DNA from: Tardibacter sp963781025
GTDB lineage: Bacteria > Pseudomonadota > Alphaproteobacteria > Sphingomonadales > Sphingomonadaceae
Length of the DNA stretch: 64,000 bases
NCBI GenBank assembly: GCA_963781025.1
Contig: CAWADU010000003.1
Coordinates: forward strand, 124,001 to 188,000
Direction: 5' to 3'
How positions within the stretch are numbered: position 1 is the stretch's first letter; the number at the start of each line of letters is the position of its first letter. Both the position numbers and the translations under genes were made by a program. The notes below the pieces were generated by a model, which did no database searches, had not been told where the DNA came from, and saw only the letters and a program-made list of their open reading frames with translations. Shown here in pieces: positions 1 to 9,126 of this stretch.

Positions 1-1149
1 GCTCGCGCCTCCAGCTTCGCGCTGACCGGACCCGACCGGATCGTCGTCGATCTTGAAGGGGCGAAGGCCGGCGCGAAATCGATAATGGGCGTTGGCGGCG
101 TCAAAGGCATCAGAATTGGCCAGTTCAGCGCGGATGCGGCGAGGCTGGTGATCGATCTTGCCCAACCGATGATCCTGGCGGACGGGGTCGTCGCTGACGG
201 ACAAACGGGATTGACCCTGACGCTGAAATCCACCGGCGCTGCCGAATTCGCGCGTTATGCAAAGGCGCCGCGCCGTATTCACGCCGCCGCTGCCGCCGCG
301 CCCGCGACCAAACCCCTGGCCCCGGCGGCCAAACCGGTAAGCCTGCCTGCGCCAAAGCCCGCGCCTTCCGTCAACCGGCCGGTTTTGACGCAACCTATCG
401 TGAACGCGCCACCCGCGCCTGCCGATGTTCCGCGAGGCTCGGTCGCCGCGCGTGGGCGGCGGCCGCTGGTCGTGATCGATGCGGGGCACGGCGGCCATGA
501 CACGGGGGCGCTGTCCGTTTTAGATGGCCGGCGCGAAAAGGATGTGACGCTGCAGATCGCCAGGGCGATAAAGCGCGAGCTGGACGCATCGGGCCGCGTC
601 AAGACGGTTCTCACGCGGTCGGACGACCGTTTTCTGGTGCTGGGCGAGCGGCGCGAGGTGGCGCGGCGGCTCAAGGCCGACCTGTTCATTTCCATTCACG
701 CGGATAGCGCGAGCAACCCCGACGCGCACGGGGCCACGGTCTATACACTGTCCGACGTGTCGTCGGATCGCGAAGCGGCGAAGCTTGCCGCGCGCGAAAA
801 CAAGTCCGACATCATCAATGGCATCGACCTCAGCAAGGAAGCGTCGGACGTGTCATCGATACTGATCGACCTTGCGCAGCGGGACACAATGAATGTGTCG
901 TCCAGCTTCGCGGCGTTGCTCCAGCGCGAAATGGCGCCCTATGTGAAGTTCAAGAGCGAATTTCACCGCTTTGCCGGATTTGTTGTGCTGAAAGCGCCCG
1001 ATACGCCTTCGGTTCTCATAGAAACGGGCTATCTTTCGAATATTGAAGATTTTCGATTCCTGTTCTCGTCAGCAGGGCAAAAAGCGATCGCGAGCGGCGT
1101 GAAAAACGCCGTCGAGGCGCATTTCGCCCGTCGGTACCGGACGCACTAG
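1..1149 (+). CDS. N-acetylmuramoyl-L-alanine amidase, AmiC type (5' end outside window)
   Basis: Zinc amidase that cleaves the bond between N-acetylmuramic acid and the stem peptide in the periplasm, normally for daughter-cell separation. The reading frame is open from base 1, and the codons before the first in-frame ATG (base 85) read as an AMIN domain (FALTGPDRIVVDLEG), so the true start and signal peptide lie upstream of the window. An Ala/Pro-rich linker (about bases 270-450) separates it from an Amidase_3 domain. That domain shows the zinc-site pattern: DAGHGGHDTGA, the Glu in REKDV, the His in ISIHADS and the catalytic Glu in LIETGYLSN. The next gene downstream is a class A PBP, a common cell-wall pairing. 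The family is secure; the exact paralogue name is not. Confidence 0.93.
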   Translation, partial: ARASSFALTGPDRIVVDLEGAKAGAKSIMGVGGVKGIRIGQFSADAARLVIDLAQPMILADGVVADGQTGLTLTLKSTGAAEFARYAKAPRRIHAAAAAAPATKPLAPAAKPVSLPAPKPAPSVNRPVLTQPIVNAPPAPADVPRGSVAARGRRPLVVIDAGHGGHDTGALSVLDGRREKDVTLQIARAIKRELDASGRVKTVLTRSDDRFLVLGERREVARRLKADLFISIHADSASNPDAHGATVYTLSDVSSDREAAKLAARENKSDIINGIDLSKEASDVSSILIDLAQRDTMNVSSSFAALLQREMAPYVKFKSEFHRFAGFVVLKAPDTPSVLIETGYLSNIEDFRFLFSSAGQKAIASGVKNAVEAHFARRYRTH

Positions 1150-1219
1150 CGCCGTCCTGCGGCGATCCGCGCCGCGACCCGCTTTCGCCGCGCTGCGGAC
1201 ATGTCTATAGGCCGGAACC

Positions 1220-3688
1220 ATGGTTGTTGCTGAAGCAAGGCATTATTGGGCGCTGGCGAAGTCCGAAGCCGCGCGCTGGTGGGCGCATCGGTGGGGACGC
1301 CGGGCGATCATTGCGGTTGGTGTGCTGTTGATCGGCTGGCTGTTGATCCTGGCGATTTTCGCGCGGAACCTGCCGTCGACCGAGGCCTTGCTTGCCTATG
1401 AACCGCCACTGCCGACCCACATCCGCGCCGTCGACGGCACGCCGATCCATGAATTCGCTCGCGAGCGGCGGGTCTACCTGACCTATGAGGAAATCCCGCC
1501 CAAGCTGATCCAGGCGTTCATATCGGCCGAAGACAAGACGTTCTTTCAGCATGGCGGGCTGGATTATCCGGGCATTGTGTCCGCGATCATCTCCAACATC
1601 GGATCGAACAAGCGCCCGCGCGGCGCATCCACGATCACCCAGCAGGTCGCCAAGAACTTACTGCTGACCAGCGAACTGAGCTACACGCGCAAGATTCGCG
1701 AGGCGATCCTGGCGAAGCGCATCGAAAGCGCGTTCACCAAACAGCAGATACTTGAGCTGTACCTCAACCAGATATTCCTCGGCCGCAACGCCTATGGCGT
1801 TCAGGCTGCGTCGCGCGCCTATTTCGGCAAGGATGTCCGAGAGCTTTCGCTGGCGGAGATGGCCTATCTGGCCGTGCTTCCCAAAGCGCCCAACAACTAT
1901 AATCCGACCCTGCATGCCGACCGAGCGCGAACCCGCCGGAACTGGGTGCTGGGCCAGATGGCGGAAAACGGCTACATCACCGCCGCCGATCGGGACGCCG
2001 CCATCGCCCACCCGCTTGGCACGATCAGGCCTTATCAGGTGCGGACGGACCAGATGGGCAGTTGGTTCATCGAGGACGTCCGGCGCGAGCTGATGGCCAA
2101 ATTCGGCGAGACGGGTAAGGACGGTCCCAACAGTGTTTATGCCGGCGGCCTATGGGTGCGCACGTCGATCGACCCGGCGATCCAGCGCGCAGCCGAACAG
2201 GCGCTGCGTGACGGGCTTGTTCGCTATGACCGCCCCAAAGGCTGGCGTGGGCCCGCCGACCATATTGCCCTGGGCGATGGCTGGGCGGCCAGGCTCCGCG
2301 CGTTGAATTTGCCGGTCGGCTATGACGACTGGCGCGCGGCTGTCGTCCTTTCCAAATCGGGCGGTACCGCCACGCTGGGCCTGGAGGACGGAAGCCAGGG
2401 CGCCATGCCGCAGTCCGGCGCCAACTGGCCCAAGCGCGGGGTGGGCGGCAGCGCGTTCAACTTCCTGAAACCCGGCGACGTCGTTCCGGTGAAAAAGGAC
2501 GGCGGGGTCTATGTGCTGCGCCAAATCCCCGACATCAGCGGCGGAATGGTGGTGCAGGATCCGCATACCGGGCGGATTCTGGCGATGGTGGGCGGGTTCG
2601 ACAGCAGGCGCTCGCAGTTCAACCGGGCAAGCCAGGCGCTGCGCCAGCCCGGCTCGTCGTTCAAGCCGTTCGTCTACGCCGCCGCGCTGGACAATGGCAT
2701 GACGCCCGCATCCATCATCATCGACGGACCTTTCTGCGTCCTCCAGTCGGTGCGGCTGGGCCAGAAATGCTTTCGCAACTTCAGCGGCGGCTATGCCGGG
2801 CCGCAGACCATGCGTTGGGGGGTTGAGCAATCGCGCAACCTGATGACGGTGCGAGCGGCCGCGCAGACCGGAATGGACAAGGTCGTGAAGACCGCCAGGG
2901 TCATGGGCATAGGCGATTATCCCGCCGTTCTCGCGATTTCGCTGGGCGCGGGCGAGACGACCGTAGCCCATCTCGTTAATGGCTATTCGATGCTGGTCAA
3001 TGGCGGAAAACAACTGAAGCCGTCGCTGATCGACCTTGTGCAGGATCGGCACGGCAAGATCATCTACCGGCGAGATACGCGGCCTTGCGAAGGGTGCAAT
3101 GCTTCGGACTGGAACGGCAAGGCGATGCCCCGTCCACCCGAACGCCGCAAGCAGGTGATGGACCCGCTGACCGCCTATCAGGTCGTGCACATCATGGAAG
3201 GCGTCGTGCAACGCGGCACCGCGGTCCGCCTCCGCGACATGGATCGTCCGCTGTTCGGCAAGACCGGCACGACATCGGGCCCCACCAATGCGTGGTTTGT
3301 CGGTGGCTCGCCCGATCTCGTCGCCGGGCTCTATATTGGCTATGATCAGCCGAAACCCCTTGGCGGCTATGTGCAGGGCGGCAACACGGCCGTCCCGATC
3401 TGGAAGCAATGGGCCGAAATCGCCATGAAGGACAGGCCGAAGGTGCCCTTCCTTGCTCCTCCCGGCATTCGGATGATCAGGATCGACCGGCGCAGCGGGC
3501 GCAAGGTGTTCGGTGTCTGGCCGTCGGACGATCCGAAAAGCCCGGTGATCTGGGAGGCGTTCAAACCTGAAAGCGAGCCCCGCCGTGTGGTCCGTCGCGA
3601 TGAACTGGCACGCGAAATGGTCAAGGCGCAGAGCGCTCCGGTGCGTTCGGACAGTGATTTCTTGCAGAGCACCGGGGGTATTTACTAA
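1220..3688 (+). CDS. mrcA: Penicillin-binding protein 1A (bifunctional glycosyltransferase/transpeptidase)
   Basis: Class A PBP that polymerises lipid II and cross-links peptidoglycan at the outer face of the inner membrane. The 822-residue protein has a short cytoplasmic tail and one membrane anchor (about residues 28-48). A GT51 glycosyltransferase domain follows, with EDKTFFQHGG (catalytic Glu about 104) and GASTITQQVAKN. The transpeptidase has all three signature motifs: SSFK with Ser479, SRN at 538-540 and KTGT at 681-684. Length is normal for alphaproteobacterial PBP1A. It lies 70 bp after the amidase on the same strand, and no terminator is obvious between them, so co-transcription is possible. 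Confidence 0.96.
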   Translation: MVVAEARHYWALAKSEAARWWAHRWGRRAIIAVGVLLIGWLLILAIFARNLPSTEALLAYEPPLPTHIRAVDGTPIHEFARERRVYLTYEEIPPKLIQAFISAEDKTFFQHGGLDYPGIVSAIISNIGSNKRPRGASTITQQVAKNLLLTSELSYTRKIREAILAKRIESAFTKQQILELYLNQIFLGRNAYGVQAASRAYFGKDVRELSLAEMAYLAVLPKAPNNYNPTLHADRARTRRNWVLGQMAENGYITAADRDAAIAHPLGTIRPYQVRTDQMGSWFIEDVRRELMAKFGETGKDGPNSVYAGGLWVRTSIDPAIQRAAEQALRDGLVRYDRPKGWRGPADHIALGDGWAARLRALNLPVGYDDWRAAVVLSKSGGTATLGLEDGSQGAMPQSGANWPKRGVGGSAFNFLKPGDVVPVKKDGGVYVLRQIPDISGGMVVQDPHTGRILAMVGGFDSRRSQFNRASQALRQPGSSFKPFVYAAALDNGMTPASIIIDGPFCVLQSVRLGQKCFRNFSGGYAGPQTMRWGVEQSRNLMTVRAAAQTGMDKVVKTARVMGIGDYPAVLAISLGAGETTVAHLVNGYSMLVNGGKQLKPSLIDLVQDRHGKIIYRRDTRPCEGCNASDWNGKAMPRPPERRKQVMDPLTAYQVVHIMEGVVQRGTAVRLRDMDRPLFGKTGTTSGPTNAWFVGGSPDLVAGLYIGYDQPKPLGGYVQGGNTAVPIWKQWAEIAMKDRPKVPFLAPPGIRMIRIDRRSGRKVFGVWPSDDPKSPVIWEAFKPESEPRRVVRRDELAREMVKAQSAPVRSDSDFLQSTGGIY

Positions 3689-3808
3689 GGCCCTTGGGGA
3701 TTTTCGGCACCCCGGCGAAAGTCGGCGTCTGCCGCAGTCAGATACCAGTCTATCCATGAATGCCAATTTTCGCTGGCATGTCGGTGGAAGAAATTTCGGG
3801 AGAACAGA

Positions 3809-4936
3809 ATGCGCGCAGAAGCGCAGGCCTTTGTCGAACGGATCAACGACGCGGTGGCGCTGGTAAGGCGTTTCCTCGACTGGGACCGTGCGCTCCGTCG
3901 GCTGGATGAACTCAATGCCCGGGTGGAAGACCCGACCCTGTGGAATGATCCCAAGGCCGCGCAGGACGTCATGCGCGAACGGCGGCGGCTGGACGAATCG
4001 ATCGGCACGGTGAAGGCGATCGAGAGTGAGCTGAACGATACGGTGGAGCTGATCGAACTGGCCGAGGCGGAGGGTGACGACGCATTGGCGAATGACGGCG
4101 TCGCCGCGCTGTCCGCGCTGGCCGACCGCGCCGACAAGGACAAGGTTGCGGCACTGCTGGCGGGCGAGGCCGACGCCAACGACACCTATATCGAAATCAA
4201 CGCCGGCGCGGGCGGCACTGAAAGCCAGGACTGGGCCGAAATGCTTCAGCGCATGTACACGCGCTGGGCCGAGCGGCGCGGCTATAAGGTCGAGCTGATC
4301 GACTATCATGCCGGCGAACAGGCCGGAATCAAATCGGCGACGCTGCTGCTAAAGGGCGAGAACGCCTATGGCTATGCCAAGACCGAAAGCGGTGTGCACC
4401 GCCTGGTGCGGATTTCGCCCTATGACAGTTCCGCGCGCCGCCACACCAGCTTTTCAAGCGTGTGGGTCTATCCGGTGATCGACGACGACATCGACATCAC
4501 CGTCGAGGACAAGGACCTTCGGATCGACACCTATCGCGCATCGGGCGCGGGCGGACAGCACATCAACACCACCGATTCCGCCGTCCGCATGACCCATTTG
4601 CCGACCGGCATCGTCGTGTCGTGCCAGAACCAGCGTTCGCAGCACAAGAACCGCGCCGAAGCGATGAAGCAGTTGAAGGCGCGGCTTTACGAACGCGAAC
4701 TCCAGATTCGCGAGGCAGAGGCGAACGCCGTCAACGCGACCAAGACCGATATCGGCTGGGGCCACCAAATCCGGTCCTACGTTCTTCAGCCCTATCAGCT
4801 GGTGAAGGACCTTCGCACCGGCGTCACCTCGACCGCGCCCTCCGACGTGCTGGACGGAGCGCTCGACCCGTTCATGGCGGCGGCGCTGTCGCAACGGGTG
4901 ACGGGCGAAAAGGTGGACGTGGAGGATGTGGAATAG
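3809..4936 (+). CDS. prfB: Peptide chain release factor 2
   Basis: RF2 recognises UGA and UAA in the ribosomal A site and triggers peptidyl-tRNA hydrolysis. The 375-residue protein has the N-terminal helical domain, then the codon-recognition and catalytic domains with the universal GGQ in SGAGGQHIN. The discriminator tripeptide that is SPF in E. coli reads SPY here (RISPYDSSARRHTSF). The gene is one uninterrupted frame, so the autoregulatory programmed frameshift known from E. coli prfB is absent. The start is supported by a GGGAG about 6 nt upstream of ATG 3809. The following methyltransferase starts 3 nt after the stop, suggesting one transcript. Confidence 0.96.
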   Translation: MRAEAQAFVERINDAVALVRRFLDWDRALRRLDELNARVEDPTLWNDPKAAQDVMRERRRLDESIGTVKAIESELNDTVELIELAEAEGDDALANDGVAALSALADRADKDKVAALLAGEADANDTYIEINAGAGGTESQDWAEMLQRMYTRWAERRGYKVELIDYHAGEQAGIKSATLLLKGENAYGYAKTESGVHRLVRISPYDSSARRHTSFSSVWVYPVIDDDIDITVEDKDLRIDTYRASGAGGQHINTTDSAVRMTHLPTGIVVSCQNQRSQHKNRAEAMKQLKARLYERELQIREAEANAVNATKTDIGWGHQIRSYVLQPYQLVKDLRTGVTSTAPSDVLDGALDPFMAAALSQRVTGEKVDVEDVE

Positions 4937-4939
4937 GCC

Positions 4940-5707
4940 ATGAGCCGCGGGTGCAGAGTTACTGGACGGCCGGCCGGGCCCAGGCGTGTTTCCCAAACGC
5001 GCTCGGGGCGAACGCTGTTGGTGCTGCTCTCGCTTCTCACCGCGTGCAGCCAAAAGCCGTCGGACCCCGATGTAAAGGACTTTCCGCGCGCGCAGCGTCC
5101 GATCGCGCCGGTCGATATCGGCGGCGCGGACGAAGACAAGCGCGATCAGGCCGGCGAGGCTGAATCGGTGATGGCCTATGCAATGGTCACGCCCGGCATG
5201 ACCGTGGCCGACATCGGCGCAGGTGAAGGCTATTACACAGTAAGGCTCGCCCGGAAAGTGGGCGAAAAGGGACGTGTGCTGGCGGAAGACATTGTCGCCG
5301 TGACGCGGGACCGGCTTGCCGAGCGGGTCGAGCGCGAGCGTCTGGACAATGTCAGCGTCAAACTTGGCGAACCGCATAATCCGAAACTGCCCGCCAACTC
5401 CTTCGATCGCATTTTCATGGTCAACATGTACCATGAGATACAGCAGCCTTACGCCTTCCTGTGGTTCGTCCGGCCGTCGCTGAAACCCGGCGGGCAGATC
5501 GTCGTCGTCGATAACGAAAAGCCGACCGATCAGCACGGCACGCCGCCGCGCCTGCTGGTATGTGAATTCGCGGCAGTTGGATTCCGGCGCACCTCCTTCA
5601 AGGAACTGCCCCGATCCAACAGTTATCTGGCGATGTTCGAGGCAGTCGGAGAGCGTCCGACGCCCAACGAGATAAGCGCCTGCTTCGAACGCCATCCGGG
5701 CGCATAA
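4940..5707 (+). CDS. Class I SAM-dependent methyltransferase with a lipobox (putative lipoprotein)
   Basis: 255-residue protein with a Rossmann methyltransferase fold: SAM-binding motif VADIGAGEGYYTV, then a motif-II acidic strand and SFDRIFMVNMYHEI. Unusually, the N terminus has a hydrophobic stretch ending in LLTAC, which fits a lipobox (cleavage before Cys near residue 37). The about 23 residues before it are long and Arg-rich, and no alternative ATG lies in frame. This suggests export and lipidation of a SAM enzyme, although SAM is cytoplasmic. Similar exported methyltransferase-like proteins of unknown substrate occur in proteobacteria. It lies 3 nt downstream of prfB. Substrate unknown. 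Confidence 0.8.
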   Translation: MSRGCRVTGRPAGPRRVSQTRSGRTLLVLLSLLTACSQKPSDPDVKDFPRAQRPIAPVDIGGADEDKRDQAGEAESVMAYAMVTPGMTVADIGAGEGYYTVRLARKVGEKGRVLAEDIVAVTRDRLAERVERERLDNVSVKLGEPHNPKLPANSFDRIFMVNMYHEIQQPYAFLWFVRPSLKPGGQIVVVDNEKPTDQHGTPPRLLVCEFAAVGFRRTSFKELPRSNSYLAMFEAVGERPTPNEISACFERHPGA

Positions 5708-5725
5708 AGGGTTGCGAAAAGCGCC

Positions 5726-7000
5726 TTAGGGCTGCGTCGCGGGCAGTGTCACGCCTTCGGGCAGGCTGCGGATGTGGATATCCCGCTGAGGGTAAGGCAG
5801 GGAAATGCCGTTTTCGCGGAAGAGATCCCAGATTCGCGACAATATGTCCCCCTGCACATTGCCGATTCCGGCTTCGGGGTCGGAAATCCAGACACGAATA
5901 TCGAATTCGACCGCCCGATCGCCAAAGTCCTTGAGCCAGACGAGAGGTTCGGGAGAGGGCAACACGCGTGGGCAGGCCTTTGCGGCTTCCAGCATCAGCT
6001 CCTTCGCGCGATGGATGTCGGCGTCATAGGATACGCCGACCGAGACATGAATGCGCACGTCCCGGCTCGAGTAACTCCAGTTCTCGACCTCCTGGGTCAT
6101 CAGGTTTTCGTTCGGGATCAGATGCTCCTTGCCGTCGCGGGTGATCACCGAAACCGCGCGGATGCCGATCTTGTTGACCCAGCCGAAGCTGCCGCCGACG
6201 GCGATGATGTCGCCGGGCTTGATCGACCGGTCCATCAGCAGGATGAGCCCTGCAATGAGGTTGCCCAGCGTTTTCTGCAGGCCGAAGCCGACCGCCAGCC
6301 CCAGCGCGCCAGAAAAGACGGCGAGGCTGGTCAGGTCGATGCCGAGCAGGTCGATGCCGAAGATGATCGCAAACACCACAATGGCGATGCTGACCAGTTT
6401 CTGGACAAGGACGCGTTGCAGGGGATCGAGCGACGGGGATTGCTGGATCGATCGGTTGACGAGCCGTACGGCCAGCCTGACGACCGCGAACAGGCCCGCC
6501 GCAACCAGCACGGTGTTGATGACAAGCAGCGCCGATATCCGATGTCGGCCAAGGACGAAGCCTGCCTGGTCGAGCGCATTGGTGATGGGCGTAAGGCCGC
6601 CCAGAACACCCGTGACCGAAGCAATCAGGATCGCGCTGGCGAACAGGAGCGACAGGGGGCGGTCCAGTCCCACCAGCCGTAGGGCCCGGTAGACGGTAAT
6701 CGCGACGGCAACGCCCAGGGCGGCGGCAAGCAACAGCATGGGCGGTTCGGGCCATGGCCGGACATAGGTTGCGATGAACAGCCCGAAGCTGGCGAGAAAG
6801 GCAGCGAGAAGGCGCACGCAGCGCCGGGTGAATCGCGGCGGAGGCGGTCCGTGCAGACGGATGCGCAACGCTTCGAACAGCGGCCGGGTCAGCCTGGCGA
6901 TGAACGTCGCCGCGATTGTCAGCACGACTATGATGGCTATGGCGGCCGCCGTCTCCGCCGCATTGGAGCGCGCCAGCATGGCAAAGCTGTCGGCGATCAT
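5726..7000 (-). CDS. Small-conductance mechanosensitive channel (MscS family)
   Basis: MscS-type channel releasing solutes on hypo-osmotic shock. The 424-residue protein, starting at ATG 7000, has an N-terminal set of several membrane helices. The pore-lining helix region (GALGLAVGFGLQKTLGNLIAGLILLMD, quoted in part) is followed by the cytoplasmic beta domain: IKPGDIIAV, VNKIGIRAVSVITRDGKEHLIPN and the C-terminal alpha/beta part. The frame is open further upstream, but that extension runs antisense into the preceding gene and lacks channel character. The chosen start overlaps the metC stop as ATGA, implying translational coupling with metC. Confidence 0.92.
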   Translation of the reverse strand: MIADSFAMLARSNAAETAAAIAIIVVLTIAATFIARLTRPLFEALRIRLHGPPPPRFTRRCVRLLAAFLASFGLFIATYVRPWPEPPMLLLAAALGVAVAITVYRALRLVGLDRPLSLLFASAILIASVTGVLGGLTPITNALDQAGFVLGRHRISALLVINTVLVAAGLFAVVRLAVRLVNRSIQQSPSLDPLQRVLVQKLVSIAIVVFAIIFGIDLLGIDLTSLAVFSGALGLAVGFGLQKTLGNLIAGLILLMDRSIKPGDIIAVGGSFGWVNKIGIRAVSVITRDGKEHLIPNENLMTQEVENWSYSSRDVRIHVSVGVSYDADIHRAKELMLEAAKACPRVLPSPEPLVWLKDFGDRAVEFDIRVWISDPEAGIGNVQGDILSRIWDLFRENGISLPYPQRDIHIRSLPEGVTLPATQP

Positions 7001-8190
7001 CCGGGGTAAGCCTCGAACCGCGCAAGGCCGGCGGCGAGATCGGCGATCAGGTCGTCCGGGTCCTCCAGCCCGATGTGCAGCCGTACGGCGGGACCTTCGG
7101 CCTGCCAGGTTCTTGCCGTGCGAATCGGCGTTGGGTCGATCGGCAGCGCAAGCGATTCGAAGCCGCCCCATGAAAAGCCGATGCCGAAAAGCTCAAGCCC
7201 ATCGATGAGCGCGGCGGCGGCAGCGCGGCTCTTGCCCTTGAGGACGATCGAAAAGAGGCCGGTGGCGCCCTTGAAGTCGCGCGACCAGATATGGTGGCCG
7301 GGGCAGGAGGCAAGCGCCGGATGAAGGACGCGGGCGACGGCGGGCTGTTCGGACAGCCATGCCGCGATTTTTCGTGCGCTCGCGTCGTGCTGGGCGAGGC
7401 GGACGGCAAGCGTGCGCAGGCCGCGTGCCGCAAGCCAGGCATCGTCGGGCGACAGGCACTGACCGAAGCTGTAGGTCGTCGATTTCAGCCGGTCCCAATA
7501 TTCGGGCGTCGCGGTGACGGAACCCGCCATCACGTCGGAATGGCCGACGATATATTTGGTGCAGGCGAGGATCGACAGGTCGACGCCGTGCGACAGCGCC
7601 GGGAAATAGAGCGGCGTCGCCCAGGTGTTGTCGATCAGCGTCACGATGCCGCGCTTCTTCGCGATATCGACGATGGCAGGCACGTCCTGGACCTCGAAGC
7701 TGAGCGAACCCGGCGATTTAAGGAAGATCGCGCGCGTGTTCGGGGCGATCAGGTCGGCAATGCCTGCACCGATGAGCGGATCATAGAACCGCGTGGTCAC
7801 GCCGAAAGGCTTCAATATGTTGCGACAGAAGGCGCGCGTCGGCTCATAGGCTGAATTGACCATCAGCAACTCGTCGCCGGGGCGCAGCACCGTCATCAGC
7901 GCGGTCGCAACGGCGGCGACGCCCGACGGAAACAGTTTCGTCCCGGCGGCGCCCGGTTCGAATTCGGTCAGCGCTTCGGCAAGCGACCATTGGGTCGGGG
8001 TGCCGCGACGCCCGTAATAGAGCTGGTCGTCCGGGGCGCGGACACCGGCGTCCAGCGCCGCGACATCATCGTAGAGAATGGTGGATGCGCGCCAGACGGG
8101 CGGATTGACGATGCCTGCCATCCATTCCTTGCGTCGGCCCGCCGTGACCGCGCGCGTGGCGGGTTTGCGGCCGCCGCCTTTCCTGTTCAT
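6997..8190 (-). CDS. metC: Cystathionine beta-lyase
   Basis: PLP enzyme of the Cys/Met metabolism family; this subgroup converts cystathionine to homocysteine, pyruvate and ammonia. The 397-residue protein has the pyridoxal lysine in LACTKYIVGHSDVMAGS and the cofactor-binding Asp in VTLIDNTWATP. The substrate-site Tyr/Arg segment is YYGRRGTPTQ. The start at 8190 overlaps the stop of the upstream sulfurtransferase gene as ATGA, and its own stop overlaps the MscS start the same way, so the three genes form a tightly coupled run. A second, more distant paralogue lies at 60334-61656. Beta-lyase rather than gamma-synthase is inferred from overall similarity. Confidence 0.88.
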   Translation of the reverse strand: MNRKGGGRKPATRAVTAGRRKEWMAGIVNPPVWRASTILYDDVAALDAGVRAPDDQLYYGRRGTPTQWSLAEALTEFEPGAAGTKLFPSGVAAVATALMTVLRPGDELLMVNSAYEPTRAFCRNILKPFGVTTRFYDPLIGAGIADLIAPNTRAIFLKSPGSLSFEVQDVPAIVDIAKKRGIVTLIDNTWATPLYFPALSHGVDLSILACTKYIVGHSDVMAGSVTATPEYWDRLKSTTYSFGQCLSPDDAWLAARGLRTLAVRLAQHDASARKIAAWLSEQPAVARVLHPALASCPGHHIWSRDFKGATGLFSIVLKGKSRAAAAALIDGLELFGIGFSWGGFESLALPIDPTPIRTARTWQAEGPAVRLHIGLEDPDDLIADLAAGLARFEAYPG

Positions 8191-9032
8191 GCTGCCCCTG
8201 TCGCTTTCGGGGTGGCGGGATCGGCGCCCCATTCAGTCCAGGAACCATCGTAAAGGGCGATGTCGTCCTTGCCCAGCAGATGGGCGCCGAACAGCAGGAC
8301 CGACGCCGTGATGCCGGACCCGCAACTGGTGACAAGCGGGCGTGACAGGTCGATGCCTGCGGCGGTGAACGCATCTTGCAGCGGCTCGCCGCGCTTCCAG
8401 GTTCCGTCAGGGTTGAAGAGGCGGCCATATGGCAGGTTCAGTGCGCCGGGTATGTGCCCGGAGGCAAGGCCGGGGCGGGTTTCAGGTTCCTCTCCGGCGA
8501 AGCGGGCGGGGCCGCGCGCATCGACGACCAGTTCCACCTTGCTCGCCAGATTGGCGGCCATGTCCGCCAGCGTGCGGACGTCGTTGCGTTCCGCGCCAAC
8601 CGCAAGCGCGCCCTTCGGCCTGCTATTGACGCCGCTTTCCAGCGGACGGCCCTCCGCCCGCCACCTAGCCAGGCCGCCATCGAGGAGCGACACCCTGCCG
8701 AAGCCGAAGTGCCGCAGCATGAACCACGCGCGGGCGGAGGTGACGTGCGGCGCGTCGTCATAGAGCACGACGCGGCTTCCATCGCCGACGCCAAGCGCTG
8801 CAAGCTGCTCGCGAAACTGGCCGGCGGGCGGGATCATCGACGGCAGCGGATTGGCCGCGTCCCTCAGTTGCGCGAGATCCATGAACACCGCGCCCGGAAT
8901 ATGGGCGGCCGCATATTCGGCGGCGGCATCCCGCCCGGCATCGGGCAAATGGTAGCTGGCGTCCAGAATGACGAGGTCGTCGTCGGCGAGGTGGACGGAA
9001 AGCCATTCGGTTGAAACGAGCGGTTCGGTCAC
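8187..9032 (-). CDS. sseA: 3-mercaptopyruvate sulfurtransferase (tandem rhodanese)
   Basis: Transfers sulfur from 3-mercaptopyruvate or thiosulfate to acceptors such as cyanide or thioredoxin. The 281-residue protein consists of two rhodanese domains, with the active-site loop CGSGITAS in the second. CGSG-T loops are typical of mercaptopyruvate sulfurtransferases, rather than the CRKGVT loop of thiosulfate rhodaneses. I chose the GTG at 9032 because GGGAG lies 5 nt upstream and the protein then begins like family members (TEPLVSTEWL). A longer in-frame extension exists to 9149 but is unlike the family. It heads the sseA-metC-mscS run and is divergent from queF. Confidence 0.88.
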   Translation of the reverse strand: MTEPLVSTEWLSVHLADDDLVILDASYHLPDAGRDAAAEYAAAHIPGAVFMDLAQLRDAANPLPSMIPPAGQFREQLAALGVGDGSRVVLYDDAPHVTSARAWFMLRHFGFGRVSLLDGGLARWRAEGRPLESGVNSRPKGALAVGAERNDVRTLADMAANLASKVELVVDARGPARFAGEEPETRPGLASGHIPGALNLPYGRLFNPDGTWKRGEPLQDAFTAAGIDLSRPLVTSCGSGITASVLLFGAHLLGKDDIALYDGSWTEWGADPATPKATGAA

Positions 9033-9126
9033 ATCGGCTCCCAAGACTGTTCCCCACAATAGGCCGCGCGCGGCGAAGCGTCGAGATATCTGGCACATTC
9101 GCCCGTCATCGCCTATCTGGAAGCGC

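Noticed and set aside
2150..4309. Long minus-strand open frame of about 719 codons
   Set aside because: It runs antisense to mrcA and prfB, has no recognisable motifs and has the His/Arg/Asp bias typical of reverse frames in GC-rich genes.
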